Source of the DNA: Aphrophora alni
Lineage: Eukaryota; Arthropoda; Insecta; Hemiptera; Aphrophoridae
Length of the DNA: 64,000 bases
NCBI GenBank assembly: GCA_963513935.1
Contig: OY740777.1
Location: 13,813,092-13,877,091, forward strand
Direction: 5' to 3'
Made by a program: the position numbers and the translations under genes. Below the pieces are notes generated by a model. That model was not told the origin of the DNA, made no database searches, and saw nothing but the letters and a program-made list of their open reading frames with translations. The stretch's first letter is position 1; each line of letters starts with the position of its first letter. Shown piece after piece: positions 11,752 to 23,647 of the stretch.

Positions 11752-12363
11752 CAGTGGAACCTCGTTAAGTCAAATTCCTTGATGAATCGAATTTTTTCTA
11801 TTCCCTTTGAACTTGCCTATCTTCATTCATGTTATCTTACCTCTATAAATCAAAGTGTTAATTAAAAATATCTCAATAATTCGATTTTTTCCAACTGCTG
11901 TACAAGTGGTCAGACCTCTATAAATCAAAGTTATGGGCTAGAAAACCTCTACAAGTCAAAGTTCTTAAAATAAATCAAACAGCTCAGTTATTCAAACCGA
12001 TTCACCCGTCCAGTCCGAGTACTTTTTAGTGAATGTTAATGTTTCTCGTATCTTTCAGTTAGTTTCTTTATCAAATGTGCGATGACAAAACGTGTGTACA
12101 AAATACTATTGTACAAAGACAAACTGAAATTTATAGAAGCTGTTTCTCCAGTGATAAAAAGAAATGTGACATGCGAGCTAATACTCTTTCGACAATTATG
12201 AAAAACAAAGATAAGTACAGTATGGAAGCATAATCTAACCTGCACCTCTATAAATTGAAGGTTGTCAAAGGTGCCATTGATAAGCCGAACCTCGGTATTT
12301 CTAAATACTCAATAATTCGAACTTTTATCGTTCCCTGAGATTTGAAATAGCGAGGTTCCACTG
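11752..12363 (+). mobile_element. pogo/Tigger-like element 1 (612 bp)
   Basis: It starts CAGTGGAACCTCG and ends CGAGGTTCCACTG (13-bp perfect terminal inverted repeat), with TA on both sides. These ends are characteristic of pogo/Tigger elements. Inside, the phrase CCTCTATAAATCAAAG recurs several times. A relic of the N-terminal CENP-B-type helix-turn-helix can be read from about 12085: YKDKLKFIEAV, then in another frame ANTLSTIMKNKDK. The catalytic domain is gone, so it is non-autonomous. Confidence 0.85.
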
Positions 12364-15300
12364 TATAACAAACATGACATTAACATTTTGAACAATAATT
12401 ACAATACAATTCAACACTTAGATATACAAAACTTTCACAATATTTAATAATTACACTTACAAAACAATTCATAGAACAATAATTATTTAATCTGATAAAA
12501 ACTCCAGAACAGAATAGAATCTCTCATAAGCAAGGTATTCTCCTGCAATTCATTTTTTAAAGATTTTTTAGGTTTCCGGTCAGGCATATTATTAAAAAAT
12601 ATTCCAGCCATGTATAAAGAATTTTGTGTACCTAGTTTAAGATGTAAAGGGGGCTTTGCAAAGAAACAAAAATATCGGCAAAAACTTAATAAGGTAGTTT
12701 TCAGCAAATAAATTGATGGAAAATTAGTTTTTTATTTTTATCAAAAAATTTTCTCAACATAAATAAGTATGTTTCAGGCTGAAAACAATTCTTACTGGAG
12801 TAGTAAGTAAAAGTAATAGTTTCTCCCCTACAGACACTTTCTCCATATCTAAGATAGGGATAAAATGTGACAACATCTCTTGTTAAGTGTAAATATTGTA
12901 AAAAGTTTTTATATATTAAAACCAACATATTTAATATTTTTGGGGAGGAAAAGAATTATTTTAAGTGTGCTCAAAGTTGATATGAACAATGTTTACATGT
13001 TTTTTTATCGAAAATGTACCTCAAAATGGATAATTTTGTAAAAAAGTAGACTGTTTTTTTACCCATCACATAACTTTCTCATACTATGTGCATGTGAGAA
13101 AGTAAGAATTGATACAGGTTATTAAATTAATTTCAATAATGTCAAATATAATAAACTTTCAATTTCTCCATGCTAAAAATAATAATTCTCAATAACTTAC
13201 CTTCCAGCACATGAAATGCCTTTGTATAACATTTACTGCCCACTCTATCTGTTTTCTTCTTTTTAGTATCCTATATTCTTCTCTTGCCTGAAAACAAAAT
13301 TTGTAAACAAAATATTTAAAATGATATTACAATTAAGAAACAGATATACCTAAAGACGGATTGCTTACCTGTTGATTACAAACACCTACTAGAAATTAAA
13401 ACCACAACAAAATAATTGGTCTGCCTAACACATGATTTCCCAATTACTTTCTTGAAAACCTAATGTTAAATTACAACTCTGCACCTTAAAAAAAGATAAA
13501 TATTTCAAAGTTTTATAAAACAATTGCATTAAAAATTTCTGTTAATATAGTATTTTATAAATATTGGGGTAATACATGAGAGGATATTTAGAAACTAAAA
13601 AAAGAAAAAGAGCATTGCTGGTGAATAGAGTCCAGCTACAAATTGCAAGGCCACTTGAGTATCAAAGAGTTATTATTTTCAAAACTAGTCCCGAACTTGT
13701 GACACGGGCTAATGGAAAGTTGACGTCTTTATGTGGCCACAACACTCTCCTCACTAGTTGGGTATCCACTTTCCAACGAACCATAAGAACTATGAAGCAC
13801 TCACTGCCTCCTTTGAGATCCTATTTAACAACTCATTCTTCTAGCTTCTACCCAAACCAAACTCTCCACGCATTGTATACATATATTTTTTTCAGACCTT
13901 AACTGAAGACAATAAAAATGTGTTATAAATCCTGCCTATCTAGTGGCTACTTAGCTATATTGGTTTCCCAAGAGACTGTGGCCTCCACTCTACTATAATT
14001 AGCTGCTTTGTTCAACTGAGAAACGAGTCAAGCAGAACAGAGGGATTTGAAGTTATAGTGTCAGTTCCCTTGGTACAATTTTCTAATCACAAGCTGATCT
14101 CAAACATGATGCTGAAACTTGTATATTATTGTATGTTTTCATTTATCAAGTTCAAACTCAACCTCTGAAAGTATGTCCTACAATTATAGATATGTTGATC
14201 ATTTTGGTCCAAAACCTCTATAATTTAATTAATTCTGTAGGACACCTATTGATGATGCTGATTTTTAGACATAAAATTTTGATTTATCGGGAAAACAAAA
14301 AGTAACTCCTTGAAAAAATGGTTAAAATTTGTACACACAATGTAATCAAAGTTGATCAGCTCCATTTGGATCTAGAGCACTGCACAGACAAAAACGTCAT
14401 TTAAAACCAAACACATTTTTTTGAGCTTAGGTGTGACCTAAAAACAAATATTTCTGTAAAAACTTGACATCGGTTTTTTGACTCATTATATAACTTTATT
14501 TGTGAGAAACCAAAAAAGTAATAGTGTTACTAAAATCCAAAAGTCTTTGTACAATCATTAGATTAGAGCAAACAAGATTCCCCCCCCCCTTATTATTGGT
14601 CATTCCCTTTATTTTATTTATAAACAAAGCCTGATTAAATTAAAAGTGAAAAATATTGATTTTGTTGTTAAAATTGATCTAAGCTGGAAAGGAATACAGA
14701 AATTTATCAGAATAATTCGACTCCTTTTTCAGCTAGCTGTCCTCCTTATAGTTTGACGTAAGAACGTTGTATGTATTATTGAGAAGCGGAATTGTATGAG
14801 ATTTTATATCAAGCTTGACAATATTCCAATGAAAACAATTCAGAAGATTCAGCAGATTTTAAATAATAAAACTATGGGTACAAAATTAATTTTGGAACAC
14901 GAATTCTAATTTTTACCTGCATAGAGAAACAACAATTTTTTTAAAGGATAATATGTAAAAATTATGATTACATCATGGTAATTGATTCAGTTTTCACTTT
15001 AGATATTCTTTACAAAAACAATTTTTTCCTCACTAAGTTAAAGTATATATAATGTCTAGCAAAGGTTATTAATTTTAAGGCGCTGATTTTGTATAACTGA
15101 AAACTCATGCAATAGCCATATCACCTAAACACAATCTAAATCTAAACTACGACAAAACAAATCATAATACTTACAACTCTATACAGACACCACAAATGAC
15201 GGCGGCCTTGAAAAGGTACACCAAAGCGACATTCCTTCATGCAACAGAAATAAGTTATGCAGTGGTGCCAAATTACAAACAAAAAAAGTAATGTAAAAAT

Positions 15301-15392
15301 TTGCATTTTAAATTATTACAGGTTAATGTTTCTTTTCATGCCATGTGAATTTGTTTCAGGAAATTCTTAATCTAAGAGACATGTGTTTTAGG
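12364..15392. other. Myosin intron and neck-exon surroundings
   Basis: Apart from the neck exon at 13201-13287 I see no gene. A plus-strand ATG frame of 108 codons at 13576-13902 has no recognisable domain and is probably chance. A C run lies at 14581. Confidence 0.4.
13201..13287 (-). CDS. Myosin-I neck exon (end of IQ 2, IQ 3)
   Basis: The 29-codon exon AREEYRILKRR...WAVNVIQRHFMCWK lies between a ttgttttcag-type acceptor and the donor GTAAGTTATT. Joined to the previous exon it gives WRSWRAREEYR, which resembles WLGLKARREYR in the MYO1B neck, and a third IQ-like core VIQRHFMCWKRR that is completed by the next exon. The size equals the 29-residue IQ repeat exons known in MYO1B. The neck here has about three IQ motifs. 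Confidence 0.92.
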
Positions 15393-16567
15393 TAAGGTTC
15401 GGTTTGTATTTACCACTTATATACTCTACACAACAGACGGGCACTAGTGTAGTTAGCTGATAGCAACAATAGTTTAGTTATTTTGAGGTTGTTCATATTC
15501 ATCCGTTTATAATTTATTGATTACATCAAGTGTGCAGTATGAGCAGAAATCCATTTTTTGACAGCAAATTTGACATTTATGAGCCGATTATAACTGATAC
15601 AAAAGTAAGACAATGGTGCAAGTTTATTTCTAGAAGGGCAAATGAACATTCACGATACAGAATGTTGAAGTAGACCATCATTGATCTGAATGATTTGATT
15701 GAAACAATTTGTAAAAACATTCGCTTCACCATGTCACAATTGACTTTGATATTTTCTAATGATTCATGCTCTATGAATTTTAAGAAGTTTTGACTAAAAA
15801 TTGGCTTATAGAAAATTGTGTGCAAGAAGGGTTCCGAAAATGTTAAGAAACACACTTAAGCCAAAACAAATTACTGCAGTGTTACCAAAATAAAGATGAT
15901 GAATTTGTTTGATCACACTATTACAGGAGCTGAAACCTGGATTTCATAATCAAATGTCAAGACGAAGCAGAAGTTGAAGCATTTTGTCATCTTCAAGACC
16001 AAATAAGTTAAAGCAAGAACGTTCGGTAAAGAAGCTCATGGCTACGGTTTTCTGTGTCTTGCTTGTCGAATTTTGTGATGGCGGAACTACTGTGACAGCT
16101 GATTCGTATTAAAATGTTAAGAAATCGTAGAAGAGTTATGCAAAAATAACGACTAATGGGATATTGTCCAGCGGAATTTTGTTTTTGCATGACAATGCCG
16201 GGAATTAAACGACAAATCTCACAGTGAATGAATTGAAACGATTTCATTGGGAAATTTTTAAACATCCACCCTGAGCATAGTCCTGATTTAGTTAGTAGTA
16301 GCAATTATTTTCTCTTTCTACACCTTAAACTCTGAGTTGCATTGCACAGGTCTGACGATGACAACGAATTGAAAAATATTGTGATGGGATTAAATCTCAG
16401 GCGGGAGAATTTTTCAAAGAGGGAATGAAGAAGCTAGTGAAATGCTATGAAAATGTGTTGAAGTCGAAGGCAATTATGTAGAAAAATAGGTAAATAAATG
16501 AAGTTTTTATATATAGTAATAGTTTTTATATATTTTTAGTTTTGTTTTTATTTCAAACCTAACCTTA
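15393..16567 (+). mobile_element. Mariner element 3 with dead transposase and visible TIRs
   Basis: The left end TAAGGTTCGGTTTGTATTT and the reverse complement of the right end, TAAGGTTAGGTTTGAAAT, form imperfect terminal inverted repeats about 1.17 kb apart, close to the usual mariner size of 1.3 kb. The transposase starts near 15540 (MSRNPFFDSKFD) and shows VRQWCKF, DLIETICKNIR-FTMSQLTL, TITGAETWIS (mariner TGDETW), LHDNAGN (mariner LHDNARPH) and NELKNIV. Stop codons and frameshifts are common (for example after RMLK and in TWIS-), so it is inactive. Confidence 0.85.
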
Positions 16568-18383
16568 TATAGACATACATGCCTAGTATATTTGTGGTCT
16601 AAATGTCTACCACGAATATTTTGACATCCACTAGTCTTACAAGAAATTATATATTAGGGATAAATTTTATATTTATATTGAAGTAAATAAAACATTGTAT
16701 GTAAACAAATCTGTTGTTAAGAAATATGAAACTTTATTACACTCAAAAACAGATATTATCTGAATGTCCTTACATATTGGATCTAGAGTTTAAGAGATTA
16801 GACTAATTTTTTTCACTAACTTCTTCCTTCAGTAATCTAGTTATTTTGTACAACGCACAATTTAAAATTTGTTGTTTTTAACCTTCTTACAGAAGATGCC
16901 ATTTCATTTGCTTTTCTTCTGGCCAATTCCTTACTTCTTCTCTACCTATTGCTCTATTGTTTGGAACACTTGACCATATATATAACACGTTCATGCACGT
17001 TGTGTCTAAAATGTTGTGACAATATTTTAAAATTTAAATAGATTGTGTGATATACATGAAATACAAAATAATGGTTTTAAAATAAAATCAATTGTGTTAT
17101 TTTGTTATCTGATGTTTTGCTATCTAGGTTGAAATCAAATTTTCAACATTTCCAAAAAAGTGACTAAAGTAGGATACAACAAACAAAGTAGGATACCTAC
17201 AATTTTTTTTAAAATTTTGTTAAGCCAAACTTTTTGTTAAGTTGTTAAGGGAACAACCATCTACACAAAATTTGGTCCCATACGAAATTCACGGAGAAAA
17301 TTAAGAAATGAAAAACATATATGTGACTATCTGGCCCGGACTATGGTGTAAACAATATTAATTTGGATTCACAAATTTAGTCTATGCAGTTAATGTACAA
17401 TACTTTTTGATCGTAATATGTTATGATTAAACATATATCATTATATATAACATCATATATATTAACGTTTTCTATGTACTTTTAAACCCCAAGTAATTAC
17501 AGGTGTTTACTTTTGTCAGTACAATTGTTTATACTGACAAAGGGATCAATGTAGCTGAGTTTAGCAACTTTTTACATTACTGTACAACAAAATTATGCCT
17601 TATTACTTTACAGTATTCAGCAGATGATGAACACGCTTGGCTATTTAAGGTTGGTTCAGTTTTTTGGTGCGTTATTATTTTTATAATCAGCTGTGTTAGT
17701 TTTAACTGTTCATTAAATATTAATGACACACTAAGTAATATTATTTTGGCTCTGCTTGTCTGTTACCCCTTTCCGTTATTTAGGTGGTCCGTGAATGACA
17801 ATACTCCCATTATTCAACTTCCCCCCTTCGCACACCACGTCCAACTCCGATATCGTGAGTTTGTCTCCCCTGACCAGCCATTTTTGACATATCCTAAACT
17901 ATAATTAATAAACCTAATGTAATACTAATAATCTAGTCTTACGGTCAATACAGGAAAACACGTTTACTATTGCAAAAGTGGTTTATGAAAAATGCCCTAA
18001 ATGGCCATTTTGGTATTGCTACTTCATATTATTATAATAGTTACAGAGTGCGCTTCTTCCCATAAAACAACTAACCACATATTAGGGTAAGGTTAGCCCA
18101 ATAAAAATAAATACATTCACACAGTACAAAACACAACTCACTGTCCGAACGTTCCACACATCCTGGTCTATCTTATAATCAGTTCACCTTACGTCCACTG
18201 GAAAAAAGGCGGGGGACACTCTCCGGCATTACCGTCTAACACCAAAGGATAGGCAACTCATCGTATCTCTAAGTAGATGGGAGACAACAGGCAACAAGGC
18301 TGGTGATGTATATAGTCATCACAGACATATGAAAGAAATATTTCATATAGCCAATTTTAGAATTGTTTTTTTTTTCTTTTTCT
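16568..18383. other. Myosin intron sequence
   Basis: AT-rich. A small GC-richer patch lies at 18180-18310 (GGCGGGGGACACTCTCC), which I cannot assign. A long open frame at 17503-17904 starts only with GTG and resembles nothing known. Confidence 0.4.
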
Positions 18384-18845
18384 AATGACTCATGATCAGT
18401 AATTTATGAGATTATGATAGAGAAACTTTATTACAAAAAAAAAATTGTGTGCTAGATAAAGTCTAGAAATGTTAACCAATGCACACAAACAAACATGTGG
18501 CTTCAATTTGAACATTTCTGCACAGGGGGTGAACTGTTTGATTAAAACCATATCGTTAATTGAGATAAAACGTTGGTTTCATACACAAAAATATCAAGTC
18601 TAAACAGCTGTCAATGCAATTGCAAAACTCATCATCTCCAAAAGCAAAAAGTTTAAGTTCATTTTATGGCAGTTACACCATTTCTTAATGAAAAAACGAA
18701 CAAAAAAGCTCTCAGTAGTTGCATTAATATGCCCACATAATAATTGTAATTGACTTCACTAGTTTGGGCTGTTGTAGACCACAGCATACATTAATTCCAG
18801 ACATAATTCTTAAACCACAAGGCATTTCAAAATAGATATTTTCAC
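18384..18845 (+). pseudogene. Mariner-family transposase relic 4
   Basis: The DNA from 18390 to about 18560 is similar to 1190-1340 (shared AAATGTTAACC-ATGCACACAA and GAACATTTCTGCA-like blocks). Across frames it shows remnants of the MLT-THK region and, near 18600-18650, of the block before the second catalytic region. It is shorter and more decayed than relic 1. Confidence 0.6.
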
Positions 18846-19019
18846 AAAAAATTTAACATCATTTTTGGACATAATATAAATTCTCCTATAATATATATAT
18901 TTGAGAAAGTAAAAAGTCAAATGTTTTTCAGTTGCATCATAGAACAGACTAGATAAACAAACAGGCCACAAGCAGATACATTGCATTCCTTACAAACTTA
19001 AAAACAAACACAAACTTAC

Positions 19020-19169
19020 CCTCCAACTTCTCCACGCAGCTGCTATTATAATCTGACTTCTTCTTCTTGTAAGGAAATCTTTTCTTTGCCTATAACCTCT
19101 CCAGATTTTCTGAATTAATGTTGCTAAGTCTTCTAACCTTTCTCTTCTAAATTCTTCTAATTCAAAAAC
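19020..19169 (-). CDS. Myosin-I neck exon (IQ motif 1 and start of IQ 2)
   Basis: The 50-codon exon contains RLEDLATLIQKIWRGYRQRKDF, described here by its IQ core IQKIWRGYRQRKDF, identical in pattern to the first IQ motif of MYO1B (IQKIYRGWKCRTHF). It ends in QIIIAAAWRSWR, which starts the second calmodulin-binding helix. The acceptor is atttcag and the donor GTAAGT; both phases are 0. The neck is expected to bind calmodulin light chains and act as the lever arm. Confidence 0.95.
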
Positions 19170-19309
19170 CTGAAATTAAAATAATTACAGTTTAAACAAA
19201 TAATTAGTGTCCTAATATAGAAATTATAGTTATTGTAATCTCTCACGAAAACGCCAATAACAGAAACTATCTGATCCAACCTATAAAATGCATTTTAAAC
19301 TGTCATATA

Positions 19310-20809
19310 CAGTGTGATTCTTATATCCCGAACTGTAATTCTTTTTAATGTTAGCTACAAAGATTGCTGACGTTTGTTGGTTTGTAATATGTTTGGATAA
19401 CTAACAAGTTTTTGTGATTATACAATTAACCCTCCCATTGCCATTGTCTGTGCTAGTCAATCCGCCGTGAGTCTCATGCAAAATCAGAGAGCCACATCGT
19501 TGGAAATTTACATTGTGTTAATTTGTTGTAAAAAATTTACTGATGCTCCTATTCTAGGGAAATCAACAGTCAGTATGCTGCAGTTCACAGAGCATGTTCA
19601 ACAGACTCTTCTATATTATACCGGTGAATCACTTGGGCAGTTATATCAAGAAATGGAAGTATCCTACTCAACCTGTCAAAGAGGCGCTAAACACCTTAAT
19701 CCAAGAATTACGTCCTCTAAATCCACAAAGGAACATAGCCTATTATGATTGGTTGATTGGTCATTTATAACAATAGGAATAATCAACTTAACAATATTTT
19801 TTATTAGAGATGAGAACTGGTTTTATTGAAATGAATACAATAACAGCCAGAACACTCGCATCTGGGCTGCTGCTAATTCTCGCGACTTAGATGAGGTTTC
19901 ACTTTTATCGGCAAAATTTCGAGTTTGGTGTGCCATATCAAAAAAGAGAATTGTTGGACCGATTTTCAGCGACAACACATTTAATTCTATTTTTTATGCA
20001 GATATCATACAACAATTTGTAGCTATACTTCAAATTATTGAAAGTTATTGTTCGTTTCAACAAGACGGTGTGACTTGTCATACCTCTAATGAAACAACGA
20101 TAATGCTTTGCGAGTTCTTTGATCAATTAATCTCGCAAACTCTGTGGTCACCTCGGACTGCGGATCTCTCACCCCCAGATTTTTTGTGGGGCTATCTTAA
20201 GTTCTCAGTAGGCTATACAGCAATAATCCTAGAATGCTGCAAAACAACGTAACCGATGCTGTAAGGGGCATCCACCCAATGTACCCAATCGCATATCTAC
20301 AAACATTTCTTACCGATTAACTTTGTGTCTGTTACAAAATGGAGGACATCTTTTGTAAAGGTATCTTAAAAACTACAATTTCTAATGTTCAGATTTTGTA
20401 CGGATAAGAGACACGGGCTTACCTTGGAAAATGGTACTTAGAGTTACCTAATAGTACACAAATAAGAAAACACACAAAAATTCTGAAATATTTCGTTAAC
20501 ACTGTTCACTTTCTCTGTTTACTTTCAGTGTTTACGAAATATTTCAGAACTTTAGGGTTTTTTTTTGGTTTGTTATGTTATTTGTGTACTATTAGGTAAT
20601 ACCATAGACCATTTTCCAAGGTAAGCCTGTATCTCCTATCTATATAAAATCGAAACTATTAAGCTATGTGCCCTATTAAACTCTTAACATAATTTCTAAT
20701 GTTCAAAATGTATAATATAAAGCATGGATTAAATTAAATAACACAAATTTTACAATTTCTATATTCAGGTTCATTTTTTTTAGAATCCGGAGATATAAGA
20801 ATTACCCTA
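19310..20809 (+). mobile_element. TA-flanked Tc/mariner-superfamily element (DDE type) with dead transposase
   Basis: The left end CAGTGTGATTCTTATATCCC and the reverse complement of the right end (TAGGGTAATTCTTATATCTC) are inverted repeats with TA duplications at 19308-19309 and 20810-20811. The plus-strand reading gives VSYSTCQRGAKHLNP (helix-turn-helix), RIWAAANSRDL, FRVWCAISKKRIVGPIF, SFQQDGVTCHT (second catalytic Asp block) and LWSPRTADLSPPDFLWGYLK. These are the landmarks of a DDE family common in insects. Several frameshifts are present. A palindromic retroposon (20392-20690) has inserted into its 3' part. Confidence 0.85.
20392..20690 (+). mobile_element. Palindromic retroposon, copy 2 (nested)
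   Basis: It is flanked by perfect 15-bp direct repeats AATTTCTAATGTTCA at 20377-20391 and 20691-20705. It starts GATTTTGTACGGAT and ends CCCTATTAAACTCTTAACAT, the same ends as copy 1 at 5413-6085 in reverse. The two halves are inverted repeats of each other (ACCTTGGAAAATGGT / ACCATTTTCCAAGGT-like, AAATATTTC, GTACTATTAGGTAAT). It lies inside the Tc/mariner-like element, so it is younger than that insertion. Confidence 0.7.
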
Positions 20810-20811
20810 TA

Positions 20812-21215
20812 CAGGGTAACAAAAAAAAATACAGGGTAAATAACTTTTAAACTAGAAAAGGTAGAAAACGGAAACTTTAGAAATGTTTTTGACGTAAAAA
20901 CTAATTTTTGCACTGTAAGATAAATTTACTCCAGCCCTAAATGGAGGTTTTTGGGGACAACTCAAAATTTTCAAATGTGAAGCCTCGTAGAGTAATATTT
21001 CATTTTAAAGGTCTTGTTTAATTTAAAATAACTGCATAAACTAGAGATGCTATCATATTCCAATCCAGTCAAATATTTTTAAAAAATCCCAATTTACTCT
21101 AAGGAAAATAATAGGGAGAAAAAAATTATTGTAGCCAAATGTTACTGTTATTTTATTCAAATTTGATCAGAAAGTTGTAATAGCCTATAATTAATTAACA
21201 TGATAATTTTAGTCT
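20812..21215 (+). repeat. Dispersed repeat, related to 37540-37915
   Basis: Shared blocks include TAACTTTTAAACT, CAAAATTTTCAAATGT, CATTTTAAAGGTCT, GTCAAATATTT and AGGAAAATAA in the same order as at 37540-37915. Non-coding, family unknown. It abuts the right end of the Tc/mariner-like element. Confidence 0.65.
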
Positions 21216-21418
21216 ACAATTTTTAATAATTAAATGTTTGAAATCAGTTTTGGTATTGTTAGTTGAATACTGGAAAAAAATTTAAGAAACTGATTTGTAA
21301 TGAAAGAAAATTCCCCAAAACCACAATAAAACACAAAGACTGTATAGTTATGTTTATTCTACCTTATGTACATTTCAATTGTGTGTGTCTGTGTAATCTT
21401 AGAATGTGTATAGTACCA

Positions 21419-21453
21419 CTGAAGATGATAGCAGTGCTATTGAAATATACATA
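21419..21453 (+). ncRNA. Hammerhead-ribozyme-like core
   Basis: CTGAAGA is followed by a hairpin ATAGC-AGT-GCTAT and then T-GAAA, so all core blocks (CUGANGA, helix II, GAAA) are intact. A helix III of AT/AT with the ATA cleavage-type triplet can be drawn. Helix I pairing is poor. It probably belongs to a Penelope-like element relic. Confidence 0.4.
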
Positions 21454-21646
21454 AGTTAGAATAAACAAAACTATATAGTCTTTTTGTTGTTAGTCTTTTT
21501 ATTGTGCTATTGGGGAATTTTCTTTCATTGTATATTCACCACAGTGATTCATATGAATGGATTTGTAATTTTACTTATACTGCATATATTGCTTACTTTT
21601 TTCAATATTTCTATAAACCAACGAAAAACCTGATTATTTTACTTAC

Positions 21647-21863
21647 CGATCTAGGACTTCTAACAAATATTTTGGTCCGTCCAAATGCAAACTCTGCACC
21701 TGGTATAGGAAGATCCTTAAGAAGATATGAGACACCTTCGACTGGCGTCCCAAGCCAACATGGCCATGTTTGTAATGATAACATTTTATAGCGACTTAAG
21801 AACTGAGAATAACTTAATCTATAGCAGAAACCACAGCGGCGAACTCTTACGGTCTCCAACAAC
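21647..21863 (-). CDS. Myosin-I motor exon (SH helix, converter, start of lever arm)
   Basis: LLETVRVRRCGF is the SH1/SH2 helix block (MYO1B: LLENVRVRRAGY). RLSYSQFLSRYKMLSLQTWP is the start of the converter, and FGRTKIFVRSPRS is the end of the motor before the neck. The acceptor is ttttatgtag and the donor GTAAGT. Length, order and phase (2 in, 0 out) match MYO1B well. The Cys in RRCGF replaces the usual Ala or Gly. The head domain ends at this exon. Confidence 0.96.
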
Positions 21864-22939
21864 CTACATAAAATCAAAATTAGTTTTAGGAAACACTCTA
21901 AATTTAGTTGTGTCTATTGCTATTGAATTAATACTACTTTTTGTCTGTTGAAAGTTTTAAAATTTTAAAATAAAACTTGGTATTTTTCCACTTCAGACTT
22001 TTCTAAAAACAAATCAATAATACAAACATTAATTTGTACTTTGTAATCAGAAAATAACTTGAAAACTCCAGATAAAACTGTTACCATGATATATAGTTTG
22101 AAACAAAAATCAGTTAATACTTATGATTATGTTGAGGGGGAGGGGCATTAATGAGGAGAAAAGTAATAAATTTTTAGGTCAGCTGATAGACAATGGTCTA
22201 AGATGGAATGACCTTACAGATGTTTTATGTATCAAATTTTGTTCTGGAATATTAGTACTAATATACCTCAACCAATTAGCTAAATTTGACGACTGTTACT
22301 CGCTACAGCATATCAATACTCAAGCAACTTTGATGAATATTACTCACAGCACATATTCTGTTCCTTGACATTAATGGAAATATGTCGCTATGTTGTTTAA
22401 ATGGAATCTGCTTTGTAGTAGTTTCTTGAATCTGATAGATGTCAGTGTCATGCTTTTAACTGTGTATTTCTTTTTTACCACTATTTTTATTCTTTATGAG
22501 TCAGAGAATAAAAATAGTATCTGTTTCGTAGTTAGAGTTGTTTTACAAAAAGAGTTATGTATTTAGTGATATTGTAAATAAGCCTGAGGAAATTTTAGGA
22601 CTTTAATGTCAAAATAATGATAAGACAAATGAAGAAAATGTTGATAATATTGTTTTTATTATTTCTAACAAAATTAACACAATAATATGCCCACAGCATA
22701 GCTATGCGAAGAAACAAATACAATTTTGTAAAAATACCCAAAAATTATGAGTAAAATGTATTTTTAACCCTTTGTTATATTTTGTGACTCAGATATAATT
22801 AAAAAATATTTAAATGGTAATTTTTTTTTTTTTAATAAAAAAGTAGTCAGTGAATGGGTTAAACAATATTTCACTAGACGAACAATTTTATGTCGTATTA
22901 TGGGCTTATCTACCCATATCTGAAATAAGAGTAATTTTA
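21864..22939. other. Myosin intron sequence
   Basis: AT-rich with nothing recognisable. Confidence 0.4.
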
Positions 22940-22953
22940 CAAGTTGAGAAATA

Positions 22954-23633
22954 ATAATAATAATAATAATAGGCATTGAGACAGATAATAATGAGGCCAT
23001 GGTTGAATAACAACACTGTGATTTTGGTTGATTCTAAGTCAGTGCTGCAAGCAATTGCTGGAATACACCAACAAGTTCCTTGACTGAATCAATTCAAAAG
23101 AAGTATAAAATAGTCAAGCATATCACCAATAAAATAGTTCTGCAGTGGATCCCATCACATGTAAGCATACAAGGCAATGAGCGAGCAGACGAGCTGGCCA
23201 AGCGAAGAACTCACATAAAACAGAAAGCAAGAAGAGTACACACCCTGGAAGCAAGGATTGGCGAACTGAAACGAGCATCTCATCTTGAGTTCACCAATAA
23301 GATCAAAGAGGACATAAGGAAAAGTCCTATGAAGATGTATTCGATTTGTATGAAAAGTCAAGGACTTGCAGAGGAGGACATCTGTCGCAATTTTTCGACT
23401 TACAACTGGACACAACTGCCTGAATGAACACCTGAGGAGGATGAAGATTTTGGATTATGACAACTGCACATTGTGTGAAAGCCCGGACACTGTCATGAAC
23501 AAGGACCATCTCTTGGTATGCAGAAAGCTGGATAAAGAGAATCAGCGGAAAAAAGACCTCTCTGGTCTCTACTGGGAAGCAAGATCAAAGATGGCGTGAG
23601 CCACCAAGAGCCATTGGACAACAACAACAACAA
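22954..23633 (+). mobile_element. 5'-truncated non-LTR retrotransposon (RNase H domain and 3' end)
   Basis: Target duplications CAAGTTGAGAAATA at 22940-22953 and 23634-23647 define the insertion. The coding remnant shows KIVLQWIPSHVSIQGNERAD, here the RNase H motif WIPSH--I-GNE-AD-LAK, then FRLTTGHNCLNEHLRRM and CTLCESPD with KDHLLVC, the Cys/His-type C-terminus found in Jockey-like LINEs. One frameshift lies near 23400. The 3' end is (AAC)n. The 5' junction carries an (AAT)n run immediately after the target duplication. Confidence 0.9.
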
Positions 23634-23647
23634 CAAGTTGAGAAATA

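Noticed and set aside
13576..13902. 108-codon ATG frame on the plus strand
   Set aside because: No recognisable domain, biased only by local composition, and no supporting splice or polyadenylation signals.
15175..15234. 60-nt minus-strand open stretch with a GTAAGT donor and phase-0 ends between two neck exons
   Set aside because: The peptide (FQGRRHLWCLYR) resembles an IQ motif only weakly, and including it would interrupt the good IQ 2 formed by joining the flanking exons. The acceptor has a poor pyrimidine tract.
17503..17904. 133-codon open frame on the plus strand
   Set aside because: It starts with GTG, has no ATG, no domain and no splice context; likely chance in a eukaryotic intron.
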